A stretch of 64,000 bases of DNA from Cannabis sativa (GCF_029168945.1 NC_083607.1:38921257-38985256); one strand, 5' to 3'; positions 22,637 through 36,011 are shown, counted from the first letter of the stretch. Numbers and translations: made by a program. The notes: a model not told the origin generated them from the letters alone.

Positions 22637-23014
22637 ACATGATTTCTTTTGTATGTTCTATAATTTTATTTGTGCAGCTCCTTTCAAGCATAAATTAATT
22701 GAGAAACTCCACCCATGTCATGTTCATTCTAACCTACACGATTTTAGAGTGAACTGCTGATTAACTGATGTATGAAAGATGTTTTCTTGGGTTGTTTTTA
22801 AACGTACTTCAATTCTTTCAATATTTTGTCATTTATGAGCCATATTTTGCATCATTTCTTAATGTAACCCATTACGGAAAACATCTTTATTTAGTACAAT
22901 ACATCAAATGGAAAAGCTAGAAGTAAATCCACTTGAAATAATAATTTGAGAGGTGATCATTAGGTATTGGATTGGTTCAATAGTTCTTAGCCTAAACCAA
23001 ATTATACCTGGTTT
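22637..23014. other. 3' UTR and downstream sequence of the diphosphorylase gene
   Basis: AT-rich without a reading frame. No canonical AATAAA is evident close to the stop; ATAATTTTATTTGTG follows at about 22660. The polyadenylation point cannot be placed. Confidence 0.4.
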
Positions 23015-23330
23015 TGTTAAGTGTAAAGAAGAAAAAGCTGGAGTAACCGGGAGTAAAGCCTTCATTAATATCTCGAGAAATTACAGGCTGAGGAAAGTAC
23101 ATATACAAGAGTGGAAAAGAATCTAGCATTAGCACTAGTCCATAAACCAAGACAAACAGAAACTGAACCAAACTTTACAAGACTATCATTAACTATACAA
23201 CTCACTAACAATATCTTTAAAGTATTCTAATTTTTATTAGAGTTTGCAATATCCCTAATAAGAGAACATTCCTTTCAGCCTTCATTGCAATTAGAAGCCT
23301 TTATTAATTCTCATTGGGGAATGTCTTGAT
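23015..23330 (-). mobile_element. Possible copia LTR, minus orientation
   Basis: Starts TGTTAAGTGTAAAG on the plus strand, so the minus strand ends CTTTACACTTAACA. The body resembles a transcript-ending LTR (complement: TGTATATGTACTTTCCTCAG). The other end and any duplication were not identified. Confidence 0.35.
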
Positions 23331-23769
23331 AATAGGTGCTCTATCACAAGGTTTTGCATCTTACTCGGAGATTTTGTCATATAAGCAATAGCAAGTACAA
23401 GCTGTGAACTAATTTGGTTGATAGCCTTCCTCAAAAGATACTTTGTACATAAACGACATATACTGTTACTGTGGTAATCTATCCGCCCTTCATTCACATT
23501 GCTGCAACTCCCATTTTCGTTAGCGCAATGAAGCTAGAGATTGATTGTAATGTTCACGAAAGAATTCAATCAGGAATTGTTACGCTATGAAAATATTACT
23601 AAGGCATTATTAGTAATTTGCAAGTGGTGTGTAGAGCCTATTATAAATATGTAATCGTCTAAAAATTAATAGGTATGGAATAAGAAAATAGACCTTTTAG
23701 TTTATTTTTGGAGATTTGTCTTGTCTAGAAAAAGACTATTCACTATCAAGAATGCTTAAAAAACTTTGT

Positions 23770-23905
23770 ATGTGTCTCAAAACGACAACTTGATGATGTT
23801 CTTACCAAGTCCTTATCCAGTTCAAATTCACTTTTCTTATTGACAATATGGGGATGTTCAACATAGACATTTCATCTGGAGGTGAATTAGTTATTGAAAT
23901 ATTGA
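23770..23905 (+). pseudogene. copia C-terminal remnant and polypurine-like end
   Basis: The plus strand reads QLDDVLTKSLSSSNSLFLL in one frame and then, after a frame change, words matching DKLGMFNIDISSGG, the usual C-terminus of copia polyproteins (compare copy B, ending [20 protein letters not shown]). CATCTGGAGGTGAATTAG follows, resembling a worn polypurine tract next to a 3' LTR. Confidence 0.6.
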
Positions 23906-24227
23906 TTGAGAAGAAAATTTTGTTTTATTAGAAATTGATTGGAAAGAAAATTGAAATTATTTTATATTGTTTACATTATGAATTAACCTAATTAAATGGA
24001 CTAAATTGTTAAATTTTTATTAAAATATGTACCTATAAAGTAGTATTTTAGTGAGATACATTTTAAACTCATGAATGAAAATATTTTTATTGAGATATAT
24101 TTTAAACTTGTGAGTGAAAATAATTACTATACAAATGATTGACCTTAGGTAAACACGTCACTATTGCAATATCTAATTGACTAAAGTGTGGTGGTTGATG
24201 TTGTCTAAGAAAATTAACCAAACGATT

Positions 24228-24648
<421 letters not shown>

Positions 24649-25335
24649 CATCTTGTTTCTTGAATGCACCTCCGTCAGCGGTGCTCTTCATCGCTCCTAA
24701 ATTTGTGTCAACACCAATGTGGTTTTGATAATCTATGATCTTACACCTGTTATCTGTTAGGGTGTAGCCTGTGGATCATTTGTTTAGAGCTCAGAGAGAG
24801 AGATCGTGAGAGGAGCGTTTAGGGCAGGGATTTTTTTATTTTATTTTATTTTATTTATTTTTTATTTATTTACTTTTGGGTTGTGCTACTAGTTTGGGTC
24901 CAGGGTGAGTTCTGTGTTAGGTGTTTGTGAGAGCTTTTCTTCTTTGTGCTTTGGTTTCCAGTTGTGGTAGTGGTATGTTGACCTGGTTTTAGGGGGGTGC
25001 GGGCGCTCTGTTTTCCCTTTCTCTTCTTTGTTTCAAGCTTTGGAACTCTTTTCGTAGATGAGATAAAAGTGGGTTCTGTATTTGGAGTGTTTGTGTAGAA
25101 GCTTTCAAGGGAAAAAAACTTTCTTTTTTATGTTCTGGGTTAGTCTCTTTCTTATAATCAAGTTCTACATCTGTTTTTTTTTTAGCAACCCATGAGTGAC
25201 TTGGATCGTGTGAGCTTTGGATATATGACCATGTCTTGTCGAATTCTTTATCACATCTGCTCTGTTACCAAAGCACTCAATTCCAGACCACTGCCCATTA
25301 ATTGCTTCAAGTTTTTGGGTGACAAGGTTTTCTAA

Positions 25336-26589
25336 GTGCAACATTTTTCGAATTGGGATTACTTGGAAGTAGTGGTTGTTTTGATGCAGATTTTGCTTGT
25401 ACATTCCTTAAAGAGCCTTGCTGCCTCAACATTGGTTACTTCTTTCGTCATCTCTATTCCCAATCTTAGGTGGGAGGTTCACTTTCTTCCTCGGGGAAGG
25501 ACTGGCAGCTCTAGTGTGGCTTTGATTGATGGTCTAGAGGTCATGGATGAGGTCTCTTCCCCGGTGCCGGCATGGGGGGTTGATGTCTTGCCTCCTTGCG
25601 TCACTTCGGTTGCCCGGTCTTGTGCATTGTTACCTGGACGTAGACTGTCGTTGATGAGACAGGGAACGGTTTCTGACCGTTGGGTGTGGCGTCCTAAGGT
25701 GGCAGAGTCGGTGGGGAAATTTTTTGCCAAATCTAGTGTGGACTCTCTTTCAACTATCCTGGTGTTGGGAAAGATACCTGATATTGTTCCTATTATAGAG
25801 CCTATTTCAAATTTTCATGGGGAAGGGGGTATCTTTGGGAGAGATGATGTGAATTGTCTGGTTGACTCGGTCAACCCGTGCTCTTCTATTGGGCATGTGG
25901 GCCAGCTGGCTTGGGTTGTGATGGAGCTAGTTAGGAAGGGTACGATTGGGCCCCAGGCTGCCCCTAACTATTTTTTTCTTTATGGGCTGAACTGTAAAAT
26001 CTGTGTTTTTGGGCCAAATGTTGAGGCCCGTGCCTCCCCTTGTCATGTGATGGGTCATAGGATTTCAAAAGATGTTTTTGATGTGGGGCCCGGGCATAAT
26101 ATTAATGGTTCAGATTTATGTGGGTCGTGTGACTCTATGGGACTGAATAAATTGAGGAAGGAGAAAAGTGTGACTATTAAATCAAAGGATAAAAGTAGGG
26201 TGTCGTGTGGGCCCAGTGAATGTCACATGAGTTTGAAGATTGGGCAAAGTTCTTTGGGCCTTTTGGACCTGTTGGAACAATCAAAAAATAGCTCAAATCT
26301 TAGACAAGAGATTAATTTTCAACAAGATGAGCCTCTTGATAGTAATGAAGTGGCCAAGTAGGGGAGTTCTAAGACCTCCGCAAATGTATCTCTGCAAGTT
26401 AACATGCCAGTTTCTCTGGGACAGTCCTCTAGACTGACGGCTTGGAAGGCCAAGGCCCGTTTGGCGGATCTCTCAATTCCGCCAATGAATTTGGTTCAAA
26501 TTGATGATGTGGGCTCGGCGGTCGGTGCAAATGAGGTGATTTTGACCGTTGTGGAGGTGGACGATGTTCCTCCTCCACAGGAGCCATGA
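25336..26589 (+). pseudogene. LINE-1 ORF1-like reading frame with one internal stop
   Basis: A single frame is open from 25336 to TAG at 26359-26361, then open again to TGA at 26587-26589. I do not recognise a domain with certainty: there is no clear zinc knuckle, and the section around GRTGSSSVALIDGLEVMDEV is of low complexity. By position, directly before the endonuclease, it should be the RNA-binding ORF1 protein. Its stop overlaps the ORF2 start as ATGA (26586-26589), an arrangement that could allow re-initiation. The true start may lie upstream. Confidence 0.6.
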
Positions 26590-29500
26590 GAGGTGTGGCT
26601 TGGAACTGTAGAGGGTTAGGGCGGACCTCTACAGTTCTGGAATTAAAAGCCCTAATTCGGTCGTGCGATCCTGATTTTATCTTCATTACCGAATTAAAAG
26701 TGGAAGCTACAAGTTTGGTAAGTACTCTTAAATATCTCCATTTTTATCATAATATTGTTTTTCCGGCTGTGGGGCTTGCGGGGGGTATTATTTTGGCTTG
26801 GAAAGAGGGGTTTATGTTTGAAACTATTATGATCTCGAAAAATCAGATTTCCGTTCTTGTTTATTCGGACCCTCCTAGGAATCCTTGGTTACTTTCTTGT
26901 GTGTACGGGCCCCCTTATTACCATGAAAAGAGGCTCTTTTGGTCTAACTGGATGGAGCTTGGTCGTAAGTTCGGAGGACCTTGGCTGATCCTTGGGGATG
27001 TGAATTTTGTGCTGAGTGACTCGGAGAGAGTAGGATCCCGGGGAAAGGACCAGTTTATCCCCTTTATCTCAAACCTCATCAATGATCACGCTCTGGTTGA
27101 CTTACCAATGAAAGGGGATTGCATGACTTGGGACAATCATAGAGATGGCAACAGGCACATCAAGTCAGCCCTGGATAAAGCTCTTGGCAATGATGATTGG
27201 CTAAGACTCTTTCCTAGGGTGGTAGTTCAATCTCTTGCCACCTGCAATTCTGATCATAGACCTCTCTTTATTAAGTCTGCTTCCCAGGAATCCAGGAGCA
27301 GACGTCCTTTTTCGTTTCGAGGCCTAGTGGACCAGGGACCCCCGTAGCTCCTTAATTGTGGAACATGCGTGGGGATCTGTTTCCCATGATTGGGCCCCAG
27401 CCAGAGTTTATAAGAGAGTGGGTGCATCGCGACTTGCTCTGCTCAATTGGAACCGGGAGCAATACGACAAGTTGGATACGTGCATTTCCAAGCTACAAGA
27501 CCAGTTACAACTTATCCAAAGTATTCCTGCGGGTACTAGATCTTGGGCTCAGGAGGTGGAGATAAGGAATAATCTTAATGAGGCCCTAAGACGGAAGTCA
27601 ATTTACTGGCAGCAAAGATCTCGTGTTTCGTGGATCAAGGATGGTGATAAATGTTCCAAGTTCTTCTTCCTCTCGGCTACAATTCGGAATAGAAGGAACT
27701 CAGTGGAGAGCATCCTGAGTACGGATGGGGTTTGGTTAACTGATCGAGATGCAATTGGTAAAGAATTCACTGATTTTCTGGGGAATATTTTTAAAAACCC
27801 GCCCCAGGGGCCTTTGGAAAGCTTAGACCACCTGATTTCGGACCACCTCTCCCCATCAGAACAAGCAAGGCTGGAGGTTATCCCTTGTCATGAAGAAATA
27901 AGACAAACACTGTTCTCGATGGGTAGTTTGAAGGCTCCGGGGCCGGATGGAATGTCTGTTCTCTTCTTCAAACGTTATTGGAACTCGGTAGGGAAGGATT
28001 TCTGTGATGCTGTGACAGACTTCTTCCTCACTGGAAATTTACATAGGGGCTTCAACACTACTAATGTGACACTCATTCCTAAAGTCCCTAACCCAAAGAA
28101 AGTGTCTCAGTTTAGACCGATTGCCCTGTGCAATGTCATCTATAAGGTGATCTCCAAAGTTATTGCTAACAGAGTTAGAGCGATCCTCCCAAGACTGATT
28201 TGTCCTACCCAAGCTGCTTTTGTCCCGGGCAGGAGCATTCAGGATAATAATGTCTTAATCCAAGAGATTATCCATTCGTTCAAGAAAAAGAAAGGGAAGG
28301 AGGGTTTTTTTACTATCAAAATTGACTTAGTTAAAGCGTATGATAAGTTAAGCTGGTCTTTTATTGATCATGTCCTGTGCAGCTTCAGGGCTCCTGAGAA
28401 GTTTCGCCTTTGGGTCCGACAATGCCTCACAACGACATCTTTCAACCTCCTACTCAATGGTAGGAAGATTAGTGGGTTTATCCCAGAATGTGGCATTCGG
28501 CAAGGGGATCCCCTCTCCCCTTACATTTTTATCTGGGCAGCGGAAATTCTTTCACGTATCCTTGAGAATGGCCTAAACTGTGGAAATATAAAAGGTATCA
28601 AGTTGAGTAAAGATGGCCCATCTCTGTCCCACCTTTTCTTTGCCGGTGATCTAATTCTGGTGGGCAGGGCAAATTTGATTGAAGCCAAGGGGATGTGGCA
28701 GTGTTTAGAGAAATTCTGCGATTGGTCAGGCCAAAGTATTAACAAGCTCAAAACATCCATTTTCTTCTCTGGTAATACAAGTATCGGGATGAAGAGGAGT
28801 ATTAAACAGGCTCTGGGGCTCAATTGTGGGATGGGAAACATAAATTATCTGGGACTCCACTTGTTTAGATCCCGTCAGAAGGATGCCGATTTCAACTTCA
28901 TCCTGGATAATTTGGTTAAGAAGTTGCATGGGTGGAAATTAAAATCACTTTCTAAGGCAGGTCGTGCCACGTTGATCAAATCTGTTGGCCTTACATTGCC
29001 TGTTTATACCATGCAAACGACGAAACTCTCAAAAAAACTGGCTTCAAGTATTGATGGGATGGTAAGAGACTTTTGGTGGGGATGTGAACAAGGTAACAGA
29101 GGGATCTGTCTTAGGGCTTGGGACCACCTGTGTCTACCCAAGTCTCAAGGCGGTCTTGGATTTCGAAAATCTTTGGAAATGAACCAAGCCCTTTTAGCCA
29201 AGTGGGGTTGGGATCTTCTCAATGAGAACCAGTCATTATGCTGTAAGGTGCTTAGAGCGAAATACCTGCGGGGTAGACAATTCTTTGATTGTGATGTTAA
29301 GAGTTCTAACTCCTGGTTTCGGAGGAATGTGGTGCGTACAAAAGAGATTCTAAAGGAAGGGGCTTGCAAACTGATAGCTGATGGGAGCGATACAAGCATT
29401 TGGAATGACCCATGGGTTATACATGGCAGGGATTTTTACCCTAAGCCCAAGCACAACTACCAGGGAAACCTGAATTTGTGTCGGATCTGCTTTTACCTGA

Positions 29501-30647
29501 CAGGAATTGGGACATTCGGAAGCTCAATGATCTCTTTCACAGGGAAACAGTTAATAGTATCTTGAGGGGCGGTAAACCGAGTGGTCAGGGTAGGGATAGA
29601 TGGATCTGGACTAAGAACTCTAATGGTCGATTCTCTACCAAATCGGCCTATCTTATCCAAGCTATGAGACGGGCTCCCTTGTGTAATGTAGCTCCGAACC
29701 TTTGGAACAAGCTGTGGAGTTCAAAAGTTTTGGAGCGTCACAAAGTCCTTTGGTGGAGTATCCTCTCGAATGCACTACCTGTTAGGGCTATCCTTTATAA
29801 GAGAATGATTATTGATGAAACCACTTGCCCCTTTTGTGGTAATGGTGATGAAACTATGGAGCATTTATTTCTCTATTGTGATCTGGCGTCTCACCTTTGG
29901 AGATCTTCCCCTTGGGGAGTTATGCCTGTTGTGGAATCTGGGGCCCGTATGTGGGACTGGGTTAGTTTTCTTTGGAACCTTAGGACCAGAGGAGTGGATA
30001 CAGATGGTTTATTCCTTTATGCTTCTATCGTGGTTGACACGATTTGGAGGGCTCGAAACGACAAGGTTCATAATAACAATATGGGTAGCTTGAAATATTA
30101 TATTGACTCTATAAATTATTGTTACGCTGATTATGGATCCAGTTTGCTCAAGTCTCGACAGGTTGCTGATACTCTGGGTTGGTCCCCCCCACCTGAGGAT
30201 TGGGTCAAGATCAAATGTGATGTCAGAGTCGGGGTGGAATCCATGTGTGCGGTGGCAATTGCCAGAGATCATACGGAATCAATTTTGTGGGTGGCGACTA
30301 ACAAGCTTCACTTCACTGACTCTCTTATCGGGGAAGCGGCGGCTTGTATGTTAGCTTTGGAGACGGCGGCCACAATGCATCACCCTTTTGTTATGGTGGA
30401 GAGTGATTCTAAGATGGTGATCAAGAACCTAAAGGGTGTCGAATCCTTTTGGCAGCTTGAGAACTACGCAAGACAATGCAAACATCTCTCTACTTTTTTC
30501 ACTTGTTGTAATTTATCTTATATTTCTAGAAACTGTAATTTTGCGGCCCATAATGTGGCCAAGTGGGCGTTTGCCAACAATATTTCTGGTATGGTAGAAG
30601 TCTCTACTATTCCGAGTAATATTTTCTGTAATGACCGTGAGGTCTGA
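26586..30647 (+). pseudogene. LINE-1 ORF2: endonuclease, reverse transcriptase, RNase H
   Basis: 26586-27310 is an AP-type endonuclease: MRGVAWNCRGLGR at the start, then ITELKV, LILGDVNFVLSDSERVG and CNSDHRPLF supply the expected Asn, Glu, Asp/Asn and His residues. 27358-29460 is [19 protein letters not shown], then [30 protein letters not shown] and [13 protein letters not shown]. The active site is FAGDLIL (28636-28656) where FADD is expected, so one catalytic Asp is lost. Zinc-finger (CPFCGNGDETMEHLFLYC) and RNase H (VMVESDSKMVIKNLKGVESF; NFAAHNVAKWA) regions follow to 30647. Frameshifts: an extra T in the run near 27309-27313, with TAG at 27325-27327 in the continuing frame, and another near 29440-29465. 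About 1,300 codons, the usual size. Confidence 0.9.
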
Positions 30648-30879
30648 CTAGTTGTTTCCTTCTAATATATATACGCTTTATTTAAAAAAAAAAAAGAGCT
30701 TCTTTAGTCGTCTATGTATACATGGATCTTGTAAAAATTATGATTCAGTTTGAGATAATAGGAAACATGGAGTTAGTGGCAGACCTAAGAATTTTCGTTA
30801 GAAACACAATTTCAAGTACAATTGTGTAACTAAATTTTTAAGTACAATAATTTCCTTGACATGAAAGCTCAGCCTACAG

Positions 30880-32116
30880 ATTCAATAATGTGAAAAGAAA
30901 TCCTCAACGCAAGACAATTTATTCACAAAGGAATTTGCAGAAAGATTGGGAACGCGAAAGATACATCCATTTGGTTCCACCCTTGGGTCCCGGGAGGAGA
31001 CCTCCAACCGAAACCTCAGAGGGATGCAACTGGAGGGATTAGTATGGTAAACAACTTTATTCGGGACAATAGCTGGAAGGAAGAACTTGTTTGTCAATGG
31101 TTTCAGCATGATGACACCAAACGAATACTCAACATAACATTGCCGAACTCCCCCGTGGATGACTCGTGGCTTTGGCTGCCTGAAGCTAATGGTCAATTCA
31201 GCATCAAATCCGCCTACAGAACCATCAAGAACCTTGAGCCTAATTCTAATGAAAATGAGAAATGGCGACTAGTTTGGGGTGCCAAAATGCATATCAGGTC
31301 GAAAATGATGTGGTGGAGGGTCCTATCAGATTGCCTCCTCACTAGAAGCAAAATCCTCAATGTCTGTGGCTTATCGGATCCTTACTGTCCTTTTTGCACA
31401 ATGGTAGTGGAAGACTCTTTCCACCTCTTTTGGGATTACCAATTTGCCAGAGCCATCTGGTTTGGATGCAATTGGCACATCAGGACAACTGAGAGTCATG
31501 CCACAGATTGGGTTCAATGGATAAACTGGTTCAAACAGGAGGAAGAAAAGGCCTTTGAGTCTCAACTTCAACACTCTTCTTGAAGGATCAGCTATAATTA
31601 TGGAGAAAATATGGAAAGTGAGGAATTCCATAATCCACAATAACCATCCAACTCCGATTAATGTTATTATGCACCACCTCAATTGCAAATTGGCTGAACT
31701 TGACGAAAAATAGAATGCACACTCCACTCCAGATTGAATGGCTCCCTCCCCCTACCAATTGGAGCATGTGTAACACAGATGTAGCTATTGGCAATCGGCT
31801 TTCAGCAGGTGCTTTAATCTTCCAAAATGAGAAGGGCGCTCTAACAAGTGTATTCACTACTAAACTCCTCTATCGTGATCCTCTTGCTAAAGAAATTGCT
31901 TCTCTCTATTATGGTGCGGAAGCTGCGGTTCAGCTTGGGCTCAAACTGGTGATTTTTCAAAGCGATTCTGCAGGGGTCGTGGGTGTTGTGAATTGTAATA
32001 GTAACAACAAGCCTGAGCTGAACCATAACATTAAGGATTTAGTTACCAAGTTCCAAACATTGAATGGAAATCTAGACCTATGGGAGGTCAATTGGATACC
32101 ACGAAAACTCAATGGT
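30880..32116 (+). pseudogene. LINE-2 ORF2 C-terminal part (zinc finger and RNase H)
   Basis: 31044-31583 reads DDSWLWLPEANGQFSIKSAY and CPFCTMVVEDSFHLFWDYQF, the zf-RVT region. 31661-32116 reads the RNase H core (CNTDVAIGNRLSAGALIF; FQSDSAGVVGVVNCN; EVNWIPRKLNG). A frameshift separates them at about 31585-31660. The reading is cut by the CACTA element at NG and continues perfectly after it at 48061-48093: joining across one GGT restores NGVAHDVVQWAI and a TGA stop, the typical LINE RNase H end. Confidence 0.85.
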
Positions 32117-32129
32117 CACTACAACATTG

Positions 32130-32335
32130 GACACTAATAGCGGCGGACGCCTCTGCCGCTATTAGTACCCATTCTGGCCGCTAAAGGGCAATAGCGGCGG
32201 ACCTCGGCCGCTATTGGTCCGCCGCTATTGCTTGACCGCTATTAATAGTATTAGCGGCCAAAAAAGGGGTCCGCCGCTAATACTATTAATAGCGGCGGAG
32301 TAATAGCGGCGTGGTCCCGCCGCTAATGCCCTTTG
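32130..32335. repeat. CACTA left subterminal repeats
   Basis: Multiple short direct and inverted units built on TAGCGGCGGAC/GTCCGCCGCTA. They mirror the array at 47640-48045. Subterminal repeats of this kind bind the accessory transposase protein in En/Spm elements. Confidence 0.85.
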
Positions 32336-33223
32336 CAAAATGGATTAAACCCATCAGCAGCTAACCCAAGTCGAACATTTCTTGGGTCCCTTGCAAACTC
32401 GGGATGTTTTGCATCAAAGTCTTTCCAAGCTAAACCATCGACCGGGTGTCGCAACACCCCATCATCTTTAGATTTTCCAGTATGATGCCATATCATGCTC
32501 TTCGCTGTAATCCTCGAACTACATAATCTTTTAAGTCGAGGTGTCAACGGAAAATATCGCATGACTTTGCAAGGAACTTTTTTTGCTTTGCCGTTCTCGG
32601 AAGTAACCCAACGACTAGTTCCGCAAACTGGACAAGCCTCCTTCGATGCATTCTCCTTATAAAATAGGCAACAATTATACAAACACACATGGATAGAGTC
32701 ATAACCCAAGCCTAATTTCTTCAATCTCTTTTTTGCCTCGTAGTAAGTTGCTGGAATATTATTTTCCTTCGGAAATGCAAACTTTAAAAGCTTCAACAAT
32801 TCTTCAAAGATGTTATTAGGAATTTTTCCTCTAACATTTAAATGCAATAGCTTTGCTAAAAAGTTGAGAGACGAAATCCAATCACAACCGGGATACAATT
32901 CAGCTTCAATTTCCTCAAATAAGTCATCAAAATGAGGGTTTGTGGTTGGTTGTTCATCTTCTCCTTGTACATCCTCTGTTGTTGGGGGAAAGAAGTCTTC
33001 TAGAATAGGAATCATTTCATCCTCTGATTCAACATCTAAGAATCGCTACATCATCGACAACATCCTCAGGCTCGCCGTGATAAATCCACTTCTCATATCC
33101 TTGCATGAAACCTCGATCAAATACGTGTGCTCTAACCCTATCTATTTTTTCAAACCTACTATTTATACATCTTACACAAGGACATCGAATTCTTCCATCA
33201 CAATCCTTATGTTCTGATGCCAT
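32323..33223 (-). pseudogene. CACTA TNP2-type transposase, truncated
   Basis: Minus strand. 33223-33029 is the transposase-associated N-terminal domain (CPCVRCINSRFEKIDRVRAH, ending YEKWIYHGE). After a frameshift near 33040, 33015-32323 carries the start of the TNP2 transposase: CPVCGTSRW, then VPCKVMRYFPLTPRLKRLCS and RNVRLGLAADGFNPF, which holds the first catalytic-type Asp. The protein then runs into the subterminal repeats (CKGH, stop), so the catalytic core and C-terminus were lost by an internal deletion. Its promoter side is interrupted by the gypsy insertion at 34800. It cannot be active. Confidence 0.85.
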
Positions 33224-33469
33224 TGCTAAAAAGGCTTGTAGACCATTCCAAAATTCATGGCAACCACGATTTCCGATTTTGGTCCAAGACTTATCGATTG
33301 TCGCTATCTACAATTTGGGCGACAAATAAAGTATTACAAATTTGAATGATTTGTTAAGTGTTATGAAATTTTATGAATAAAAATTATGCCATGTATATAC
33401 ATCACTCTTGTATATCCATCGCTCTTTTCAACTACTTATTAATTATAATTATAAAATTTTATAAATTAA

Positions 33470-34350
33470 AATATATTTAAATAAAAAATTTATTTATTAA
33501 ATTACTACTCTTTAATTTTTAATTTTTTAGTTATTTATTATTTATACAAAAACAAATTTATTTTTTAAATTTAAATAAATATAAAATATAAAATTTTATG
33601 AATATTTTATGAATTAAAATATATTTAAATTTAAATTTTATTCATTAAATTACTATTTTTTTAATTTTTAATTTTTTAATTTTTGAGTTATTTATTATTT
33701 ATATGAAAACAAATTTATTTTTTAAATTTAAATAAATATAAAATATAAAATTTTATGAATATTTTATGAATTAAAATATATTTACATAAAAATTTTATTT
33801 ATTAAATTACTACTATTTAATTTTTAATTTTTTAATTTTTGAGTTATTTATTATTTATATGAAAACAAATTTATTTTTTAAATTTAAATAAATATAAAAT
33901 ATAAAATATAAAATTTTATGAATATTTTATGAATTAAAATATATTTAAATAAAAATTTTATTTATTAAATTACTACTATTTAATTTTTAATTTTTTAATT
34001 TTTGAGTTATTTATTATTTATATGAAAACAAATTTATTTTTTAAATTTAAATAAATATAAAATATAAAATATAAAATTTTATGAATATTTTATGAATTAA
34101 AATATATTTAAATAAAAATTTTATTTATTAAATTACTACTATTTAATTTTTAATTTTTTAATTTTTGAGTTATTTATTATTTATACAAAACCAAATTTAT
34201 TTTTTAAATTTAAATAAATATAAAATATCAAATTATGAATATTTTATGATTGAAAATATATTTAAATGAAAAGTTTATTCATTAAATTACTAATTTTTTA
34301 ATTTTTAAGTTATTTATTATTTATATAAAAACAAATTTATTATTTAAAGT
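33470..34350. repeat. AT-rich tandem repeat, unit about 157 bp
   Basis: About five to six copies of a unit containing ACAAATTTATTTTTTAAATT. Copies of this string start at 33552, 33709, 33865, 34028 and, with changes, at about 34190 and 34331, giving spacings of 157, 156, 163, about 162 and about 141 bp. No coding capacity. It lies inside the CACTA element, between its transposase relic and the gypsy insertion. Confidence 0.85.
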
Positions 34351-34799
34351 AAAATTCATTTAAAGTTACCATTTTTTTTATTTATTCATAATTTTTAATT
34401 TTTTATACCACCTCAAAAATGCAATAATAGTTATTTTTTAAAAATTTAAATAAAAGTTTTATTCAAATAATTTAAATATTTATTTAACTTACCAACAAAC
34501 TTTACTAAACTAACTAAAATTAGTTTTCAACAACTTTTTGAATTTTTTTATTTATTCTAAATTTACTAAACTTAGTTTTCAAATTTTTATTTAACTATCC
34601 AACAAACTTTTTAATTTAAATAAAATCTAATATAAAATAAACAAATACACATTTTTCTTAATCTAAACAAATAGCATACCATATATATATATATATATTA
34701 CTGTTACAATATATATAAATTATATAAACATTAATATATACTACATATTTTATATACATATATATATATATATAAAAAATATCAATCTTATATATATAT

Positions 34800-35579
34800 T
34801 GTTGACCGAGATTTTCGGCAACTATTAGAATATGATTATATTAAAGAGCTGTAAGAAAGTGAGATGACGATTTTTACGTGGTTGGGGCGTTAATGAGCCT
34901 TAGTCCACGAGTCTTTGTTATTAATGGATGTATTTAATACAGATTCCACACTTGAGAGAATATTTTTCTCATAAATACAGAGAATGTTCTTGGTGAGTAT
35001 TTTCTCTTCTTGCTCTTATGCAACCCAAGATTCTCGACCCCATTAAATGAGCTTTGGGGGGGTATTTATAGTGTTTTGGTGGGGTAATCCCTAGAATTGT
35101 TCTTACACATGTATCTGTAAGTATCCATAAAGTTGGGTATTTCCAATGAATATACCATGGGTGATGCATGGTCAAATCCCTAGGTGCTGTAGGGTTTTTA
35201 TGAGGAATGTCCTTTTTGCCTTGTGATTGACGTGACTCTTCGCAGAGTAGCCGTCGCTAGACTTAAATGATCATTACTGTAGCGCTGCTGTTTGGGGGTT
35301 GTGCCGTCAGACTTTATTGCGTGTTACAGTCCCAACACGCTTCCTCCCATGCGGCATTAAATGCGACTTGATTGCTCAGGAGAGGCCTGACACATCCCGG
35401 AGAGGCTTCATGCTATGCGAGCTTCCGGGAGTACCTTGTATTCCGGGTGCCTCCTCCGAGACCCATGCCCATGGCGCTTCCTTGTGGCGTATAAAGACTT
35501 ATCAAATATTTACAAGTTATCTGATCCACGTGTCCCATTTCGACTGGTCCACGTATTTTGGGCGAATTCAGGGGCAACA
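34800..35579 (-). repeat. Gypsy-1 3' LTR
   Basis: 780 bp, TGTT...AACA ends. Differs from the other LTR by five substitutions and one 4-bp indel (ACAC near 35105) by my eye alignment. On the minus strand the bases just upstream (complement of 35580-35600) read GGCTTGGGGGGTAAA, the likely polypurine tract. The reading frames inside it also occur in the other LTR and are not genes. Confidence 0.95.
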
Positions 35580-36011
35580 TTTACCCCCCAAGCCTTGTTT
35601 GCTTGGAAAAAATAAACCAAGGCTTGCTTAGGTACCTCCGGTCGGCTCCTCGTTTCCCTGGCTCAAGCTTAGAGCGCGTGGGGGCACATTTAATGATGAC
35701 ATTTAATGCAGCGATTTGCTTTTTGCAGGAATGTCTCCGGCCGCCTCCTCGGTCTCCTGACACGAGCTTGGGGCGCGTGAAGGTGCGTCTAATGATGGCA
35801 TTGAATGCAGCGATTCACTTTTGCAGAGGTCGATTCGTTTCACGTCCTTTGATTGATGCGGCACATTAATGGTGTCAGACGGATACTCAAACGTTTCCAC
35901 CGCCTTTATGGCAGATTGATCTGATCCGTTGATTTTCGGGAATTCAAATCGTGCATCTCCCCCACCGTGCGATTGGTAGGTGATGACGCCTGTTCCTCAT
36001 GCGTTTTTGCC

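Larger units (their letters stand above)
24770..30695 (+). mobile_element. Near full-length L1-type LINE (LINE-1 of this window)
   Basis: A leader of some 550 bp is followed by ORF1 (25336-26589), ORF2 (26586-30647), a short 3' UTR and a poly(A) tail at 30684-30695. The order endonuclease, RT, zinc-finger region, RNase H is that of plant L1 LINEs. The left boundary is estimated from the start of GC-richer sequence. I could not find a target duplication matching GAGCTTCTTTAG, which follows the tail. Confidence 0.85.

Noticed and set aside
24929..30710. Search for a target duplication of LINE-1 (GAGAGCTTTTCTTC upstream versus GAGCTTCTTTAG downstream)
   Set aside because: The similarity is imperfect and the upstream copy lies inside the element's leader; not accepted as a TSD.
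33470..34350. Regularly spaced repeats resembling an array
   Set aside because: The AT-rich units are tandem without distinct spacers, in a plant genome; not a CRISPR array.
35299..35631. Open frame of 110 codons in the Gypsy-1 LTR, repeated at 46577-46900
   Set aside because: It lies in the LTR and appears twice because the LTR does; no domain and no separate promoter.
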